This document shows positions 15,574 through 23,598 of a stretch of 55,318 nt of DNA, one piece after another; position 1 is the stretch's first letter, and each line of letters starts with the position of its first letter. Source of the DNA: Labrys wisconsinensis (GTDB lineage: Bacteria > Pseudomonadota > Alphaproteobacteria > Rhizobiales > Labraceae); contig NZ_JAUSVX010000033.1 in assembly GCF_030814995.1 (NCBI RefSeq), positions 1-55,318 on the forward strand, given 5' to 3'. Both the position numbers and the translations under genes were made by a program. The notes under the pieces were generated by a model. The model saw nothing but the letters and a program-made list of their open reading frames with translations. It was not told the origin of the DNA and made no database searches.

Positions 15574-16965
15574 ATGCCGAAGCGGCTGATCTTCAACGGC
15601 TTCTCGATGAACGCCGTCTCGCACGTCTTCCACGGCCTGTGGCGCCGTCCCCAGAGCCTCCAGACGCGCTTCAACGACCTTGACACCTGGGTGGCCCTGG
15701 TCAGGCTGCTCGAAAAAGGCAAGTTCGATGCCTTCTTCGTCGCCGACATCCTCGGCGTTGACCCGGCCTACCAGGGGTCCTGGGACACCTATGTGAAGGA
15801 GGCGGTGCAGATCCCGATCAACGACTCCGGCGTCCTCGTCGGCGCGCTCATCCAGTCGACGGAGCATCTCGGCCTCACCCTCACCGGCTCCATCCTCCAG
15901 GAGCATCCGTTCAACTTCGCCCGCAAGCTCTCGACCCTCGACCATCTCAGCAAGGGCCGGATCGGCTGGAACATCGTCACCAGCGTCAGCCACAACGCGG
16001 CGCAGAATTTCGGCTTCGATCGCATCGTGCCGCACGACGAGCGCTACCGCTGGGCCGAGGAATATGTCGACGTCGTCTACAAGCTCTGGGAAGGCTCCTG
16101 GGACGACGATGCGGTGATCGACGACAAGGCGGGCAATCTCTACGCCGACCCCGCCAGGATCCACCGCATCCATCACCATGGCCAGCGCTACAGGGTGCTC
16201 GGCCCGCATCTCTCGCAGCCCTCGCGCCAGCGAACGCCGGTGCTGTTCCAGGCCGGCTCATCGCGCGCCGGCCGGGCCTTCGCGGCACGGCACGCCGAGG
16301 GGACCTTCATCGCAGCCGTCAACCCGGAGGGCGCCCGGCGCCAGATCGAGGAGACGCGGGCGCTGGTCCGTGCCGCCGGACGCGACGACGGCGACCTTCT
16401 GTTCGTGCAGGGCCTGTCCTTCGTCGTCGGCGGCAGCGAAGCGGAAGCGCAGGGCAAGGCGCGCGACCTCGCGCAGGACATCAGCGTCGACGGGCTGCTC
16501 GCCCATATCAGCCGCGACCTCGGCATCGACCTCGGCCTGCTCGATCCCGACCGGCCGGTGGCGGAGCTGGAGATCGAGGGCGTGCAGGGCATCGTCCGCG
16601 CCTTCGAGGAAGGCAATCCCGGCAAGCGCGCGACCGTCGCCGATCTCGGCCGCGCCTATTCGCTGAGCAGCCAGGTCGTCGGCACGCCCGAGACGATCGC
16701 CGACCGGCTGGCGGAGTGGCAGGCGGCGGGCATCGACGGCGTCAATCTCATCTATCACACCACGCCGGGGTCCTTCGCCGACTTCATCGAAGCGGTCATG
16801 CCGGTGCTGCGCAAGCGCGGCCTCGCCCAGGCCGACTATGCCGAGGGGAGCTTTCGCGAGCGTCTCTTCCCGGGCCGCCCCGCCCGCCTCATCGACCGCC
16901 ATCCGGCCGCCCGCTATCGCGGCGCCTTCCGCGGCCGCGAGGCGCGCAGCCTTCCGGCGGCGTGA
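15574..16965 (+). CDS. LLM-class flavin-dependent monooxygenase (NtaA/SnaA/DszA family), paralogue 2
   Basis: A 463-residue FMNH2-dependent monooxygenase closely related to the enzyme at 9987-11387. They share KRLIFNGFSMN at the start, LSKGRIGWNIVTSVSHNAAQ in the barrel core and RTPVLFQAGSSRAGRAFAARH near the flavin phosphate. The close similarity suggests a duplication around the importer genes, with the two copies flanking RbsBAC-type genes. The start is ATG 15574, with a weak AGGTG site and a TTG 18 bases earlier as a poorer choice. It lies eight bases after the permease stop, so it is coupled to transport. Likely oxidises a C-S or C-N bond; the two copies may differ in chain length or position. 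Confidence 0.92.
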   Translation: MPKRLIFNGFSMNAVSHVFHGLWRRPQSLQTRFNDLDTWVALVRLLEKGKFDAFFVADILGVDPAYQGSWDTYVKEAVQIPINDSGVLVGALIQSTEHLGLTLTGSILQEHPFNFARKLSTLDHLSKGRIGWNIVTSVSHNAAQNFGFDRIVPHDERYRWAEEYVDVVYKLWEGSWDDDAVIDDKAGNLYADPARIHRIHHHGQRYRVLGPHLSQPSRQRTPVLFQAGSSRAGRAFAARHAEGTFIAAVNPEGARRQIEETRALVRAAGRDDGDLLFVQGLSFVVGGSEAEAQGKARDLAQDISVDGLLAHISRDLGIDLGLLDPDRPVAELEIEGVQGIVRAFEEGNPGKRATVADLGRAYSLSSQVVGTPETIADRLAEWQAAGIDGVNLIYHTTPGSFADFIEAVMPVLRKRGLAQADYAEGSFRERLFPGRPARLIDRHPAARYRGAFRGREARSLPAA

Positions 16966-17003
16966 TCCGCCGGAGGTCCCCGATCGAGACAAGGAGAGAC
17001 GCG

Positions 17004-18353
17004 ATGGCCAGACCTCGTCAGCTCAAGCTCGGCGCCTTCCTGATGGCGCCCGGCCACCACGTCGCGGCGTGGCGCCACCCCGGAGCGCAGGCCGATCTCG
17101 GCGCCGACTTCCGCGGCTATGCCGCGATCGCCCGGCAGGCCGAGGCGGCGAAGCTCGACCTGCTGTTCGTCGACGACGTCCTGGCCGTGAAGGATACCAG
17201 GCCGGCGACCGGCAAGAGGTCCGCCCGCTCGGCCTTCTTCGAGCCGCTCACCCTGATGGCTGGGCTCGCGGCCGTCACCGAGCGCATCGGTCTCACCGCC
17301 ACCGTGTCCACGACCTTCCACGAGCCCTACAACCTGGCGCGCAAGTTTGCGTCCCTCGACCTGATCAGCGCAGGCAGGGCCGCATGGAACCTCGTCACCT
17401 CCAATACCGAGGCGGAGGCGCAGAACTTCAGCGACCTGCCGCATCTGCGCCATGCCGACCGCTACCAGAGGGCGGAAGAGTTCATCGATGTCGTCATCGG
17501 CCTGTGGAACAGCTTCGACGACGACGCCTTCGCCCACGACAGGACCTCGGGCGTCTATTACGACCCGGCCAAGCTGCATGTTCTCGCCCATCGCGGCCGG
17601 CATTTTGCGGTCCGCGGCCCGCTGAACGTCCGGCGCTCGCCGCAGGGCCACCCCGTCATCGTCCAGGCGGGCTCTTCCGAGCCCGGCAAGGAGCTCGCCG
17701 CCCGCACGGCGGAGATCGTGTTCACCGCCCAGCAGACGCTCGCCGACGCCCAGGCCTTCTACAACGACCTCAAGAGCCGCGTGGCACGCCATGGCCGCGC
17801 ACCGGACGAGCTTCTCGTCATGCCCGGGATCTTCCCGGTGGTCGGCCGCAGCCGCCAGGAGGCGCAGGACAAGTTCGAGGCGTTGCAGGCGCTGATCGAT
17901 CCGGCTGTCGGCATCCAGCTCCTGTCGGACATGATCGGCGGCTTCGACCTCAGCGCCTATCCGCCCGACGGTCCGGTGCCGGACCTGCCCGAGACCAATG
18001 GCGGCAAGAGCCGGCAGCACCTGCTCTTCGAGCTCGCACGCCGGGACGGCCTCACCATCATCGAGCTTGCGCGGCGCATCGCGGGCGCCCGCGGCCACTG
18101 GCAGGTGGTCGGCACGGCGCAGGACATTGCCGACCAGATCGAAGAGCGCTTCACGAAAGGCGGCGCGGACGGCTTCAACATCATGCCGCCGACGCTTCCA
18201 GCCGGGCTGACCGACTTCATCGACCTGGTCTTGCCGGAGCTGCGCCGGCGCGGTCTGTTCCGCATCGACTACGAAGGCGCGACGCTGCGCGAGAATCTTG
18301 GTCTGCCCCGTCCGACCCGCCGAGGCACGGACCAAGCCCAGGCAGCCGAATAG
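17004..18353 (+). CDS. LLM-class flavin-dependent monooxygenase, divergent third copy
   Basis: A 449-residue member of the same NtaA/DszA superfamily but clearly more distant. It starts RQLKLGAFLMAPGHHVAAWR and contains LDLLFVDDVLAVKD, LDLISAGRAAWNLVTSNTEA and HPVIVQAGSSEPGKELAAR. These correspond to the same barrel strands and FMN-phosphate loop as in the other two. The start ATG 17004 has a strong AAGGAG site. It lies 38 bases after paralogue 2 on the same strand, so all are probably one transcript. This set of a DszC-like flavoprotein and three LLM enzymes indicates a multi-step oxidative cleavage route. A flavin reductase is not encoded here and must come from elsewhere. Confidence 0.92.
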   Translation: MARPRQLKLGAFLMAPGHHVAAWRHPGAQADLGADFRGYAAIARQAEAAKLDLLFVDDVLAVKDTRPATGKRSARSAFFEPLTLMAGLAAVTERIGLTATVSTTFHEPYNLARKFASLDLISAGRAAWNLVTSNTEAEAQNFSDLPHLRHADRYQRAEEFIDVVIGLWNSFDDDAFAHDRTSGVYYDPAKLHVLAHRGRHFAVRGPLNVRRSPQGHPVIVQAGSSEPGKELAARTAEIVFTAQQTLADAQAFYNDLKSRVARHGRAPDELLVMPGIFPVVGRSRQEAQDKFEALQALIDPAVGIQLLSDMIGGFDLSAYPPDGPVPDLPETNGGKSRQHLLFELARRDGLTIIELARRIAGARGHWQVVGTAQDIADQIEERFTKGGADGFNIMPPTLPAGLTDFIDLVLPELRRRGLFRIDYEGATLRENLGLPRPTRRGTDQAQAAE

Positions 18354-18371
18354 CGCGACAGAGGCCCCGCA

Positions 18372-18605
18372 ATGCGCAGGCGGCCGATCTCCAATGCGTT
18401 CGGCATGAATGCCGTGTCAGGGCCGCGCGAACCTCCGTCGCCAGGCGCTCGGCCCCTTCTCCATGGCGACTGGCTCAGTGCCTTCGCCCTGCCGGGCAGC
18501 GATGTCCCCTTCTTCCGGCAGGCCGACGAAACCGCGAGGGCGACGCTGCGGATTCTGGTGCAGGATGTCCGCCGCGGCGACCTCGACGGCCGGCCCCTCG
18601 CCTGA
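18372..18605 (+). pseudogene. Short ORF whose start resembles an LLM monooxygenase (remnant)
   Basis: A 77-codon frame begins RRRPISNAFGMNAVSG, which lines up with PKRLIFNGFSMNAVSH of the full-length paralogue at 15574: about 9 of 16 positions agree. After that, similarity stops. The remaining residues (HGDWLSAFALPGSDVPFF and a charged helix, ADETARATLRILVQDVRRG) match nothing I recognise. An AGAGG site precedes the ATG. It ends 10 bases before the convergent amidase gene. The simplest reading is a fourth monooxygenase copy truncated by rearrangement and fused to foreign sequence; a small functional protein cannot be excluded. Confidence 0.4.
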
Positions 18606-18615
18606 GGATCGCGCA

Positions 18616-20025
18616 TCACGGCAGTGGCGGTCGACGCAGGTGCCAGTCCGTCGCCTGCTGATAGGCGTGCACCGCGCGCAGGAGCACGGCCTCGGAGAGA
18701 TGAGCCCCGACGAGCTGAATGCCGATCGGCCTCCCGTCGCCGGTGAAGCCGCAGGGAAAGGTCACCGACGGGCTGCCGCTGGCATTGATCGGAAAGGTGA
18801 AGCGGAAGAGCCTGGAGATCTCGGTCTCGACGATCGCCTCCACCTCCTGCCAGGTCGGGGTGGCGAAGCTGAATACCGGCATCAGCACGGCGTCCACCTC
18901 GGCGAAGAGGCGGACGAGCCGTCCCTTGAACCGATCGCGCTCGATCGTGGTGCGGGCATAGTCCACCGGGCTCATGGCGAGGCCGGATTCGAGGCCTGCG
19001 GTGAGCCACCGGCCGTAGCGCTGCTTCTGCTCCGGGTAGGTGGCGGCATGGGCGGACGCCAGCTCCGCCATGTGCACCTCCGCCAGATGGGCGCAGAGCG
19101 GCTGGTGATCCGGGAACGCCACCGGCCGCAATTCGGCCCCCAGATCCCGCAGCACGGCCGCCGCCGCCTCGAGCAGGCCCGTCGTCTCGGGATCGGCGCC
19201 GGCATCGTTGTAGGCGCGGTCGATGCCGATGCGCAGGCCGCGGGCGCCCTCGACGCCGGCGAGGCCACCGAGATAGTCCGGCACCGCGGCGGGCAGGCTG
19301 GTCGGATCGGCCGGATCGTCTCCGGCCAGCACGCCCAGCATCGCGGCGGCATCGGCGGCGGAGCGGGCCATGGGCCCGAGCGTATCGTAGGACTCGGCCA
19401 GGTTGAAGATGCCGTGCCGGCTGATCCGGCCCCAGGTCGGCTTGACGCCGGTCACTCCGTTGGGGGCGCTGGGGAAACGGATCGAGCCGCCGGTGTCCGA
19501 GCCGACGCTGGCAAAGCACAGGCCTGCGGCCGTCGCCACGCCCGAGCCCGAGGAGGAAGCGCCGGTCCACAGGTCGGCGCGCCACGGGTTCACCGGGCGG
19601 CCGAACTCGGGATGATGCTCGATGCAGGCGCCTTCCGTCAGGTGCTGCTTGCCGAGGAGCACCGCGCCCGCATCGGCCAGGCGCCGGACCACGGTCGCGT
19701 CGTGGTCGGGGCGAAAGCCGCGGTGGATCGGCATGCCGGCGCTCGTCGGAATGCCCTCGGTGAAGCACAGGTCCTTCACCGCCACCGGAATGCCGTGCAG
19801 CGGCCCGCGATAGCGCCCGGCCGCGATCTCGGATTCGGCCTGCGCGGCCTGGGCCCGCGCCAGATCGGCGGTCACGGTCCGGTAGCTGTGGAGCCCGCCG
19901 TCCAGCCGGCCGATGCGCTCGAGCATGGCCTCGGTCACCGCGACCGGCGACAGCTCCCTCCGCCGGATCCGCTCGGCGGTCTCGGTCAGCGACCGGTAGT
20001 GCAAGTCTGACGGCTCAGCGCTCAT
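18616..20025 (-). CDS. Amidase-signature family hydrolase (copy A of three)
   Basis: A 469-residue amidase with the full Ser-cisSer-Lys triad: K84 in VAVKDL, S157 in TGASSSGSG and S181 in GSDTGGSIRFP. It should hydrolyse a carboxamide, ester or similar bond in the cytoplasm; family substrates are too diverse to predict. Start ATG 20025 follows AAGGGG; a longer frame upstream adds 31 non-homologous residues. It is transcribed away from a MalE-type importer operon, and the shared 355-bp space holds two LacI-type operators (20252-20269 and 20315-20332). Import and amide hydrolysis thus appear co-regulated. It differs clearly from the amidases at 28749 and 49412, so the three likely act on different intermediates or substrates. 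Confidence 0.92.
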   Translation of the reverse strand: MSAEPSDLHYRSLTETAERIRRRELSPVAVTEAMLERIGRLDGGLHSYRTVTADLARAQAAQAESEIAAGRYRGPLHGIPVAVKDLCFTEGIPTSAGMPIHRGFRPDHDATVVRRLADAGAVLLGKQHLTEGACIEHHPEFGRPVNPWRADLWTGASSSGSGVATAAGLCFASVGSDTGGSIRFPSAPNGVTGVKPTWGRISRHGIFNLAESYDTLGPMARSAADAAAMLGVLAGDDPADPTSLPAAVPDYLGGLAGVEGARGLRIGIDRAYNDAGADPETTGLLEAAAAVLRDLGAELRPVAFPDHQPLCAHLAEVHMAELASAHAATYPEQKQRYGRWLTAGLESGLAMSPVDYARTTIERDRFKGRLVRLFAEVDAVLMPVFSFATPTWQEVEAIVETEISRLFRFTFPINASGSPSVTFPCGFTGDGRPIGIQLVGAHLSEAVLLRAVHAYQQATDWHLRRPPLP

Positions 20026-20251
20026 CGTTCCCCTTCCCTGGACAATGGATCGGCGGGCCTGAATCGGGCCCGGGTGAGAAAGCGGCCCTGTCGCCGCGCC
20101 GCGGCCGCGGCAAGTCATTTCGTATGATCGCCTCGGCCAGCAATGTCACATGCACAGCAAAGCGCGACAATGCCAAATAGGCATTGGCCCCTTCTGCACA
20201 ACCTTCTGTCATCATGCGGCCGTCTTCAGCTTCACCTCGATCGGCTCTGAT

Positions 20252-20269
20252 TACAAAAACGTTTCTATA
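20252..20269. promoter_or_regulatory. LacI-type operator a
   Basis: TACAAAAACGTTTCTATA, one mismatch to the 18-bp island consensus. Centre 235 bases from the amidase start and 63 bases from operator b (about six helical turns), so a looped pair bound by a LacI-family tetramer or two dimers is conceivable. Confidence 0.8.
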
Positions 20270-20314
20270 TAAAGACACTCTTGGTAATTTTCCATTCCGT
20301 TTGCCTTGCAATTT

Positions 20315-20332
20315 TATAGAAACGTTTTTATA
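20315..20332. promoter_or_regulatory. LacI-type operator b
   Basis: TATAGAAACGTTTTTATA; the reverse complement matches the consensus perfectly. It lies between TTGCAA and TATACG of the putative promoter for the MalE-type operon, 57 bases before the start codon. Occupancy should block RNA polymerase directly. Confidence 0.85.
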
Positions 20333-20380
20333 CGATCCGACACACCCTTGGCAAGAGGGGTTGAAAAGAGGGGACGACAC

Positions 20381-21694
20381 ATGCGTGCTGGAATGCTGGC
20401 GATAACCGGGCTCTTCGCAGCCCTGACGACCATGGCGATCGGCGCGGCGGCCGGGCAGGCGGCGAGCGCTCCGCCTCCGGTGGAGCTGGTCCTGTGGCAC
20501 CAGGAGACGCCGCCCAACCGGGTGAAGCGCTACCAGGAGATCATCGACCGCTTCAACCAGACGCACCCGACCATCCGGGTGCGCCAGGAGGTGCAGGACT
20601 GGAGCACCATCTTCACCGTGGCCCCCGCCGCCATCGGCAGCGGCACGGGCCCGGACATCCTGATGACGATGCCCGAGCTCGCGACCTATGTCCGGGCGAC
20701 CGGCGCGGTCCAGCCGGTCACCGGACTGGTGAAGCAGCTCGACGGCAAGTACCACTTCCTCCCGGCCGCCACCGATCCCTATTTCGATCAGGGGCAATAC
20801 TGGGGCGTGCCGCTGTGGGGCATGGTCCAGCTGCTCTGGTATCGCAAGAGCGCCTTCGAGACGGCGGGCATCGCCAGGCCGCCGGCGACCTGGGAGGAGG
20901 TGCTGGCCGACGCGGCGAAGCTGACCGGCGGCGAGCGCTACGGCATCACCTTGCCCGCCTCGAAGACGACGGCGACCGACCAGACCTTCTTCTCGTTCCT
21001 GAAGACCTACCGCGGCGAGGACCTGTTCGACGCCAAGGGCGAGCCGGCGTTCGACAACCCCAATGCGGTCAAGGCGGTCGACACCTATACCCGGCTGCTG
21101 CGCTACGCCGCCCCCGACAGCACCAACTATGCCTGGGGCGAGCCCGAGGCGGCCTTCAACAGCGGCTCCGCCGCCATGCTGGTGGACAAGGGCATCATGC
21201 TGAGCGTCTATCTGCGGGACTCCGGCGCCCCCGCCGGCGATCTCGGCTGCGCGCCCATTCCCCAGCCGGCCGAAGGCGGCCAGCCCGGCAGCCACTACGC
21301 CTCCAACGCGGCGATGATCCTGACGTCGGATCCGGCCAAGCAGGAAGCCGCCGGCGCGTTCATCACCTATCTCCTGCAGCCGGACGTCTACGGGCCGCTG
21401 CTGAACGCGGAGCCGGGCCTGTTCCTGCCCGTGACGCGGGACGGCTTCGGGCTGTCGTCGTGGCTGAGCGAGCCGGCGCTCACGACCTGGCCGGAGTGCA
21501 CGCGGCTCCTGGCGCAGCAATCCCTGTCCGGCGGCCTCTACGGGTTCACCTCCGGTCGCTACCAGATCAAGATCGGGCCGATCGCCGGCCAGAACATCAT
21601 CGCGCAGGTCATCCAGAAGGTCGTGATCGACAAGGTGAGCCCCGCCGAGGCGGTCAAATGGGGGCAGGAGCAGATGGAAGCCGCGGTCAAGTAG
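20381..21694 (+). CDS. MalE-type sugar ABC transporter substrate-binding protein
   Basis: A 437-residue periplasmic binding protein of the extracellular family 1 group. Signal peptide: MRAG, a hydrophobic core to about residue 25, and cleavage near QAASA (residue 30). The mature start PVELVLWHQETPPNRVKRY and the segments FNQTHPTIRVRQEVQDWS and GSGTGPDILMTMPELATYV are typical of oligosaccharide or glycoside binders. Start ATG 20381 follows AGAGGGG. It is the first gene of a three-gene unit with two permeases (21775-23540) and is separated from them by a GC-rich stem-loop. It is directly under LacI-type operator b. Ligand not predictable; the island context suggests an amide-bearing sugar-like compound. 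Confidence 0.9.
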   Translation: MRAGMLAITGLFAALTTMAIGAAAGQAASAPPPVELVLWHQETPPNRVKRYQEIIDRFNQTHPTIRVRQEVQDWSTIFTVAPAAIGSGTGPDILMTMPELATYVRATGAVQPVTGLVKQLDGKYHFLPAATDPYFDQGQYWGVPLWGMVQLLWYRKSAFETAGIARPPATWEEVLADAAKLTGGERYGITLPASKTTATDQTFFSFLKTYRGEDLFDAKGEPAFDNPNAVKAVDTYTRLLRYAAPDSTNYAWGEPEAAFNSGSAAMLVDKGIMLSVYLRDSGAPAGDLGCAPIPQPAEGGQPGSHYASNAAMILTSDPAKQEAAGAFITYLLQPDVYGPLLNAEPGLFLPVTRDGFGLSSWLSEPALTTWPECTRLLAQQSLSGGLYGFTSGRYQIKIGPIAGQNIIAQVIQKVVIDKVSPAEAVKWGQEQMEAAVK

Positions 21695-21706
21695 CCGCCG
21701 GACCGG

Positions 21707-21730
21707 GGCGCGGCCGCGACCGGCCGCGCC
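21707..21730 (+). repeat. Intercistronic stem-loop after the MalE-type gene
   Basis: Perfect arms GGCGCGGCCG (21707-21716) and CGGCCGCGCC (21721-21730), loop CGAC, between the binding-protein stop and the first permease. Same position as the hairpins after the binding-protein genes ending at 12878 and 38324. Probably protects the upstream message or limits read-through. Confidence 0.6.
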
Positions 21731-21774
21731 TCGCTGCCACCACGCACCCGCACGACCACAGGAATTCCCGCTCG

Positions 21775-22710
21775 ATGACCGCAGCAACCACCGCGCCCGC
21801 GCATCTCCAGGGGTGGCGCCGGCGATCCCGGCACGCCTTGCGGCGTGCCTATGCGCCGCTGATCGGCTACGCGCTCCTCGCGCCGCTGGTGCTCTGGATG
21901 CTCGTGGTCCTGGTGTATCCCATCGGCAACCTCCTGGCCCTGAGCCTGACCGACACCAGGATCGTCGGCGCGCCGAGCGCCTTCGTCGGCCTCGACAACT
22001 ACCAGGCGACGCTGCTGTCGGCTCGCTTCTGGAGCGCGGTGCAGCGCTCGATCGTCTGGCTGCTCGGCAATGTCGTCCTCGGCACCGTCGTGGCTTTCGC
22101 CGCCGCCCTGCTCCTGCGCCAGAGCTGGCGTCCGGCGCAGCAGGCCCGCGTCTGGATCCTCCTGCCCTGGGTCATTCCGACCGTCGCCGTCGCGGTGATC
22201 TGGCAATGGATGCTGAACGCCAATTACGGCGTGATCAACTTCGTGCTGACGGCGCTGGACGTGATCGCCGCCCCGCTGAACGTGTTCGGCAGCAAGGAGC
22301 TCACCATGGCGGGCACGATCATCGCCAACACCTGGCACTGGTTCCCGCTGTCGGCGGTCGTCATCTTCGGGGCGATGCAGAACATCCCGCAGGAACTCTA
22401 CGAGGCCGCCAGGCTCGACGGCGCCAGCGCCTGGGCCCAGTTCCGCTTCATCACCCTCCCGGCCACCGCCAAGACGATGTTCGCCCTCGGCCTGGTGGGC
22501 GGGCTGTGGACCCTCAACGTCTTCGACACGATCTATCTCGTCACGCGCGGCGGGCCGGCCGACGCCACGCTGACCCTGCCCGTCCTGATCTACGAGACCG
22601 CGTTCAAGGGCCTGCGCATCGGCCAGGCCGCGGCGATGAGCGTCGTCGCGATCGGCCTGCTCGCCGCCCTGGCAACGGCCTATGCCAGGCTCATGGCGCC
22701 CAAGGAGTGA
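21775..22710 (+). CDS. MalF-type sugar ABC transporter permease
   Basis: A 311-residue inner-membrane protein with about six transmembrane segments. The first follows a basic tail (residues about 28-50, LIGYALLAPLVLWMLVVLVY). The EAA coupling loop reads IPQELYEAARLDGASAWAQF near residue 205-225 and ends with the expected FRFITLPA. It pairs with the next gene to form the channel. Start ATG 21775 has AGGAA about 10 bases upstream. Its stop overlaps the AAGGAG ribosome site region of the following permease, so translation is coupled. No dedicated ATPase gene of the MalK type is found in this operon or anywhere in the window; a shared ATPase elsewhere is required. Confidence 0.93.
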   Translation: MTAATTAPAHLQGWRRRSRHALRRAYAPLIGYALLAPLVLWMLVVLVYPIGNLLALSLTDTRIVGAPSAFVGLDNYQATLLSARFWSAVQRSIVWLLGNVVLGTVVAFAAALLLRQSWRPAQQARVWILLPWVIPTVAVAVIWQWMLNANYGVINFVLTALDVIAAPLNVFGSKELTMAGTIIANTWHWFPLSAVVIFGAMQNIPQELYEAARLDGASAWAQFRFITLPATAKTMFALGLVGGLWTLNVFDTIYLVTRGGPADATLTLPVLIYETAFKGLRIGQAAAMSVVAIGLLAALATAYARLMAPKE

Positions 22711-22715
22711 TGCCG

Positions 22716-23540
22716 ATGACGCTGTCCCATCACCTCTCGCGCTGGCTGGTCTGGCTGGTGCTCGTCGCGGTCGTCGTCGGCCCGATCTACTGGATCGTCG
22801 CAGCCTCGTTCAAGGACAACCACGAGATCATCCAGCGCGTGCCGTCGCTGTGGCCGGCACGCATCCATCTCGGCAATTACGACGAGCTGCTCTCCAACAC
22901 GAATTACCCGACCTATCTCCTCAACAGCCTGATCGTGGCGCTCTGCACCATGGCGGCCACCGCCTGCATCACCATCGCCGCGGGCTATGCGATGTACAGG
23001 CTCAAGGTTGCGGGCTCGACCTGGCTGAGCCGCGCCATGCTGCTGATCTACCTGGCGCCGACGACGCTCCTGCTGGTGCCGATCTACTCGCTGCTGGCGT
23101 CGATGCGCCTCGTCAACACGCTGGCCGGCCTGGTGATCGTCAATGTCGCCTTCGCCTCGCCCTTCTGCGTCTGGCTGCTGCGGGGCTTCTTCGACGCGAT
23201 CCCGCGGGCTCTGGACGAGGCGGCGGCCGTCGACGGCGCCGGCCCCCTCACCATCCTGTGGAAGGTCCACCTGCCGCTGCTCGCCCCGGGGCTCGGGACG
23301 ATCCTGCTCTACGCCTTCGTCTATTCCTGGACGGAGTTCGCCTTCGCCTCCCAGCTCATCGTCAACGACAGCCTCAAGACCCTGCCGATGGGCCTGAACG
23401 CCATCATGGGCTCCTACACCATCAACTGGGGCCTGCTGATGGCCGGCGCCTCCCTGACCACGCTGCCGGCCGTGCTGCTGTTCGCCTGCGTCGGCCGCTA
23501 CTTCGTGCGCGGCCTCACCGCGGGCGCGGTCACGGGCTGA
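22716..23540 (+). CDS. MalG-type sugar ABC transporter permease
   Basis: A 274-residue inner-membrane permease with about six hydrophobic segments. The EAA loop IPRALDEAAAVDGAGPLTIL (about residues 160-180) is followed by WKVHLPLLAPG, which is diagnostic for the second half of MalFG pairs. Of two ATG codons, 22716 is chosen because AAGGAG (22702-22707) lies eight bases before it; 22710 would overlap the previous stop as ATGA but is only two bases from the site. It forms the channel with the upstream permease. It ends 58 bases before the convergent CoA-transferase pair, with a strong hairpin between them. Confidence 0.93.
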   Translation: MTLSHHLSRWLVWLVLVAVVVGPIYWIVAASFKDNHEIIQRVPSLWPARIHLGNYDELLSNTNYPTYLLNSLIVALCTMAATACITIAAGYAMYRLKVAGSTWLSRAMLLIYLAPTTLLLVPIYSLLASMRLVNTLAGLVIVNVAFASPFCVWLLRGFFDAIPRALDEAAAVDGAGPLTILWKVHLPLLAPGLGTILLYAFVYSWTEFAFASQLIVNDSLKTLPMGLNAIMGSYTINWGLLMAGASLTTLPAVLLFACVGRYFVRGLTAGAVTG

Positions 23541-23551
23541 GGCTCGGCCGC

Positions 23552-23583
23552 GGCCGGTGACCGGGCGAACGACGTCACCGGCC
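23552..23583. terminator. Convergent stem-loop, probable bidirectional terminator
   Basis: Perfect arms GGCCGGTGAC (23552-23561) and GTCACCGGCC (23574-23583) with a 12-base loop. It occupies the 58-bp gap between a plus-strand permease end and a minus-strand gene end. There is no T-run, so efficiency is uncertain, but the location fits termination from both sides. Confidence 0.5.
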
Positions 23584-23598
23584 CGGCCTCCCGCAGCG

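Larger units (their letters stand above)
20026..20380. other. Divergent control region, amidase A / MalE-type importer
   Basis: No coding sequence is credible here. The right half is AT-rich and carries two copies of the LacI-type operator. A promoter for the importer can be read as TTGCAA (20306-20311), a 17-base spacer and TATACG (20329-20334); the second operator sits in this spacer and overlaps the -10. The left 220 bases show nothing else recognisable. Confidence 0.6.

Noticed and set aside
20026-20380. Possible start of the MalE-type gene at 20306 instead of 20381
   Set aside because: The extension would encode the LacI operator and promoter -10 and would hide the signal peptide; AGAGGGG directly precedes 20381.
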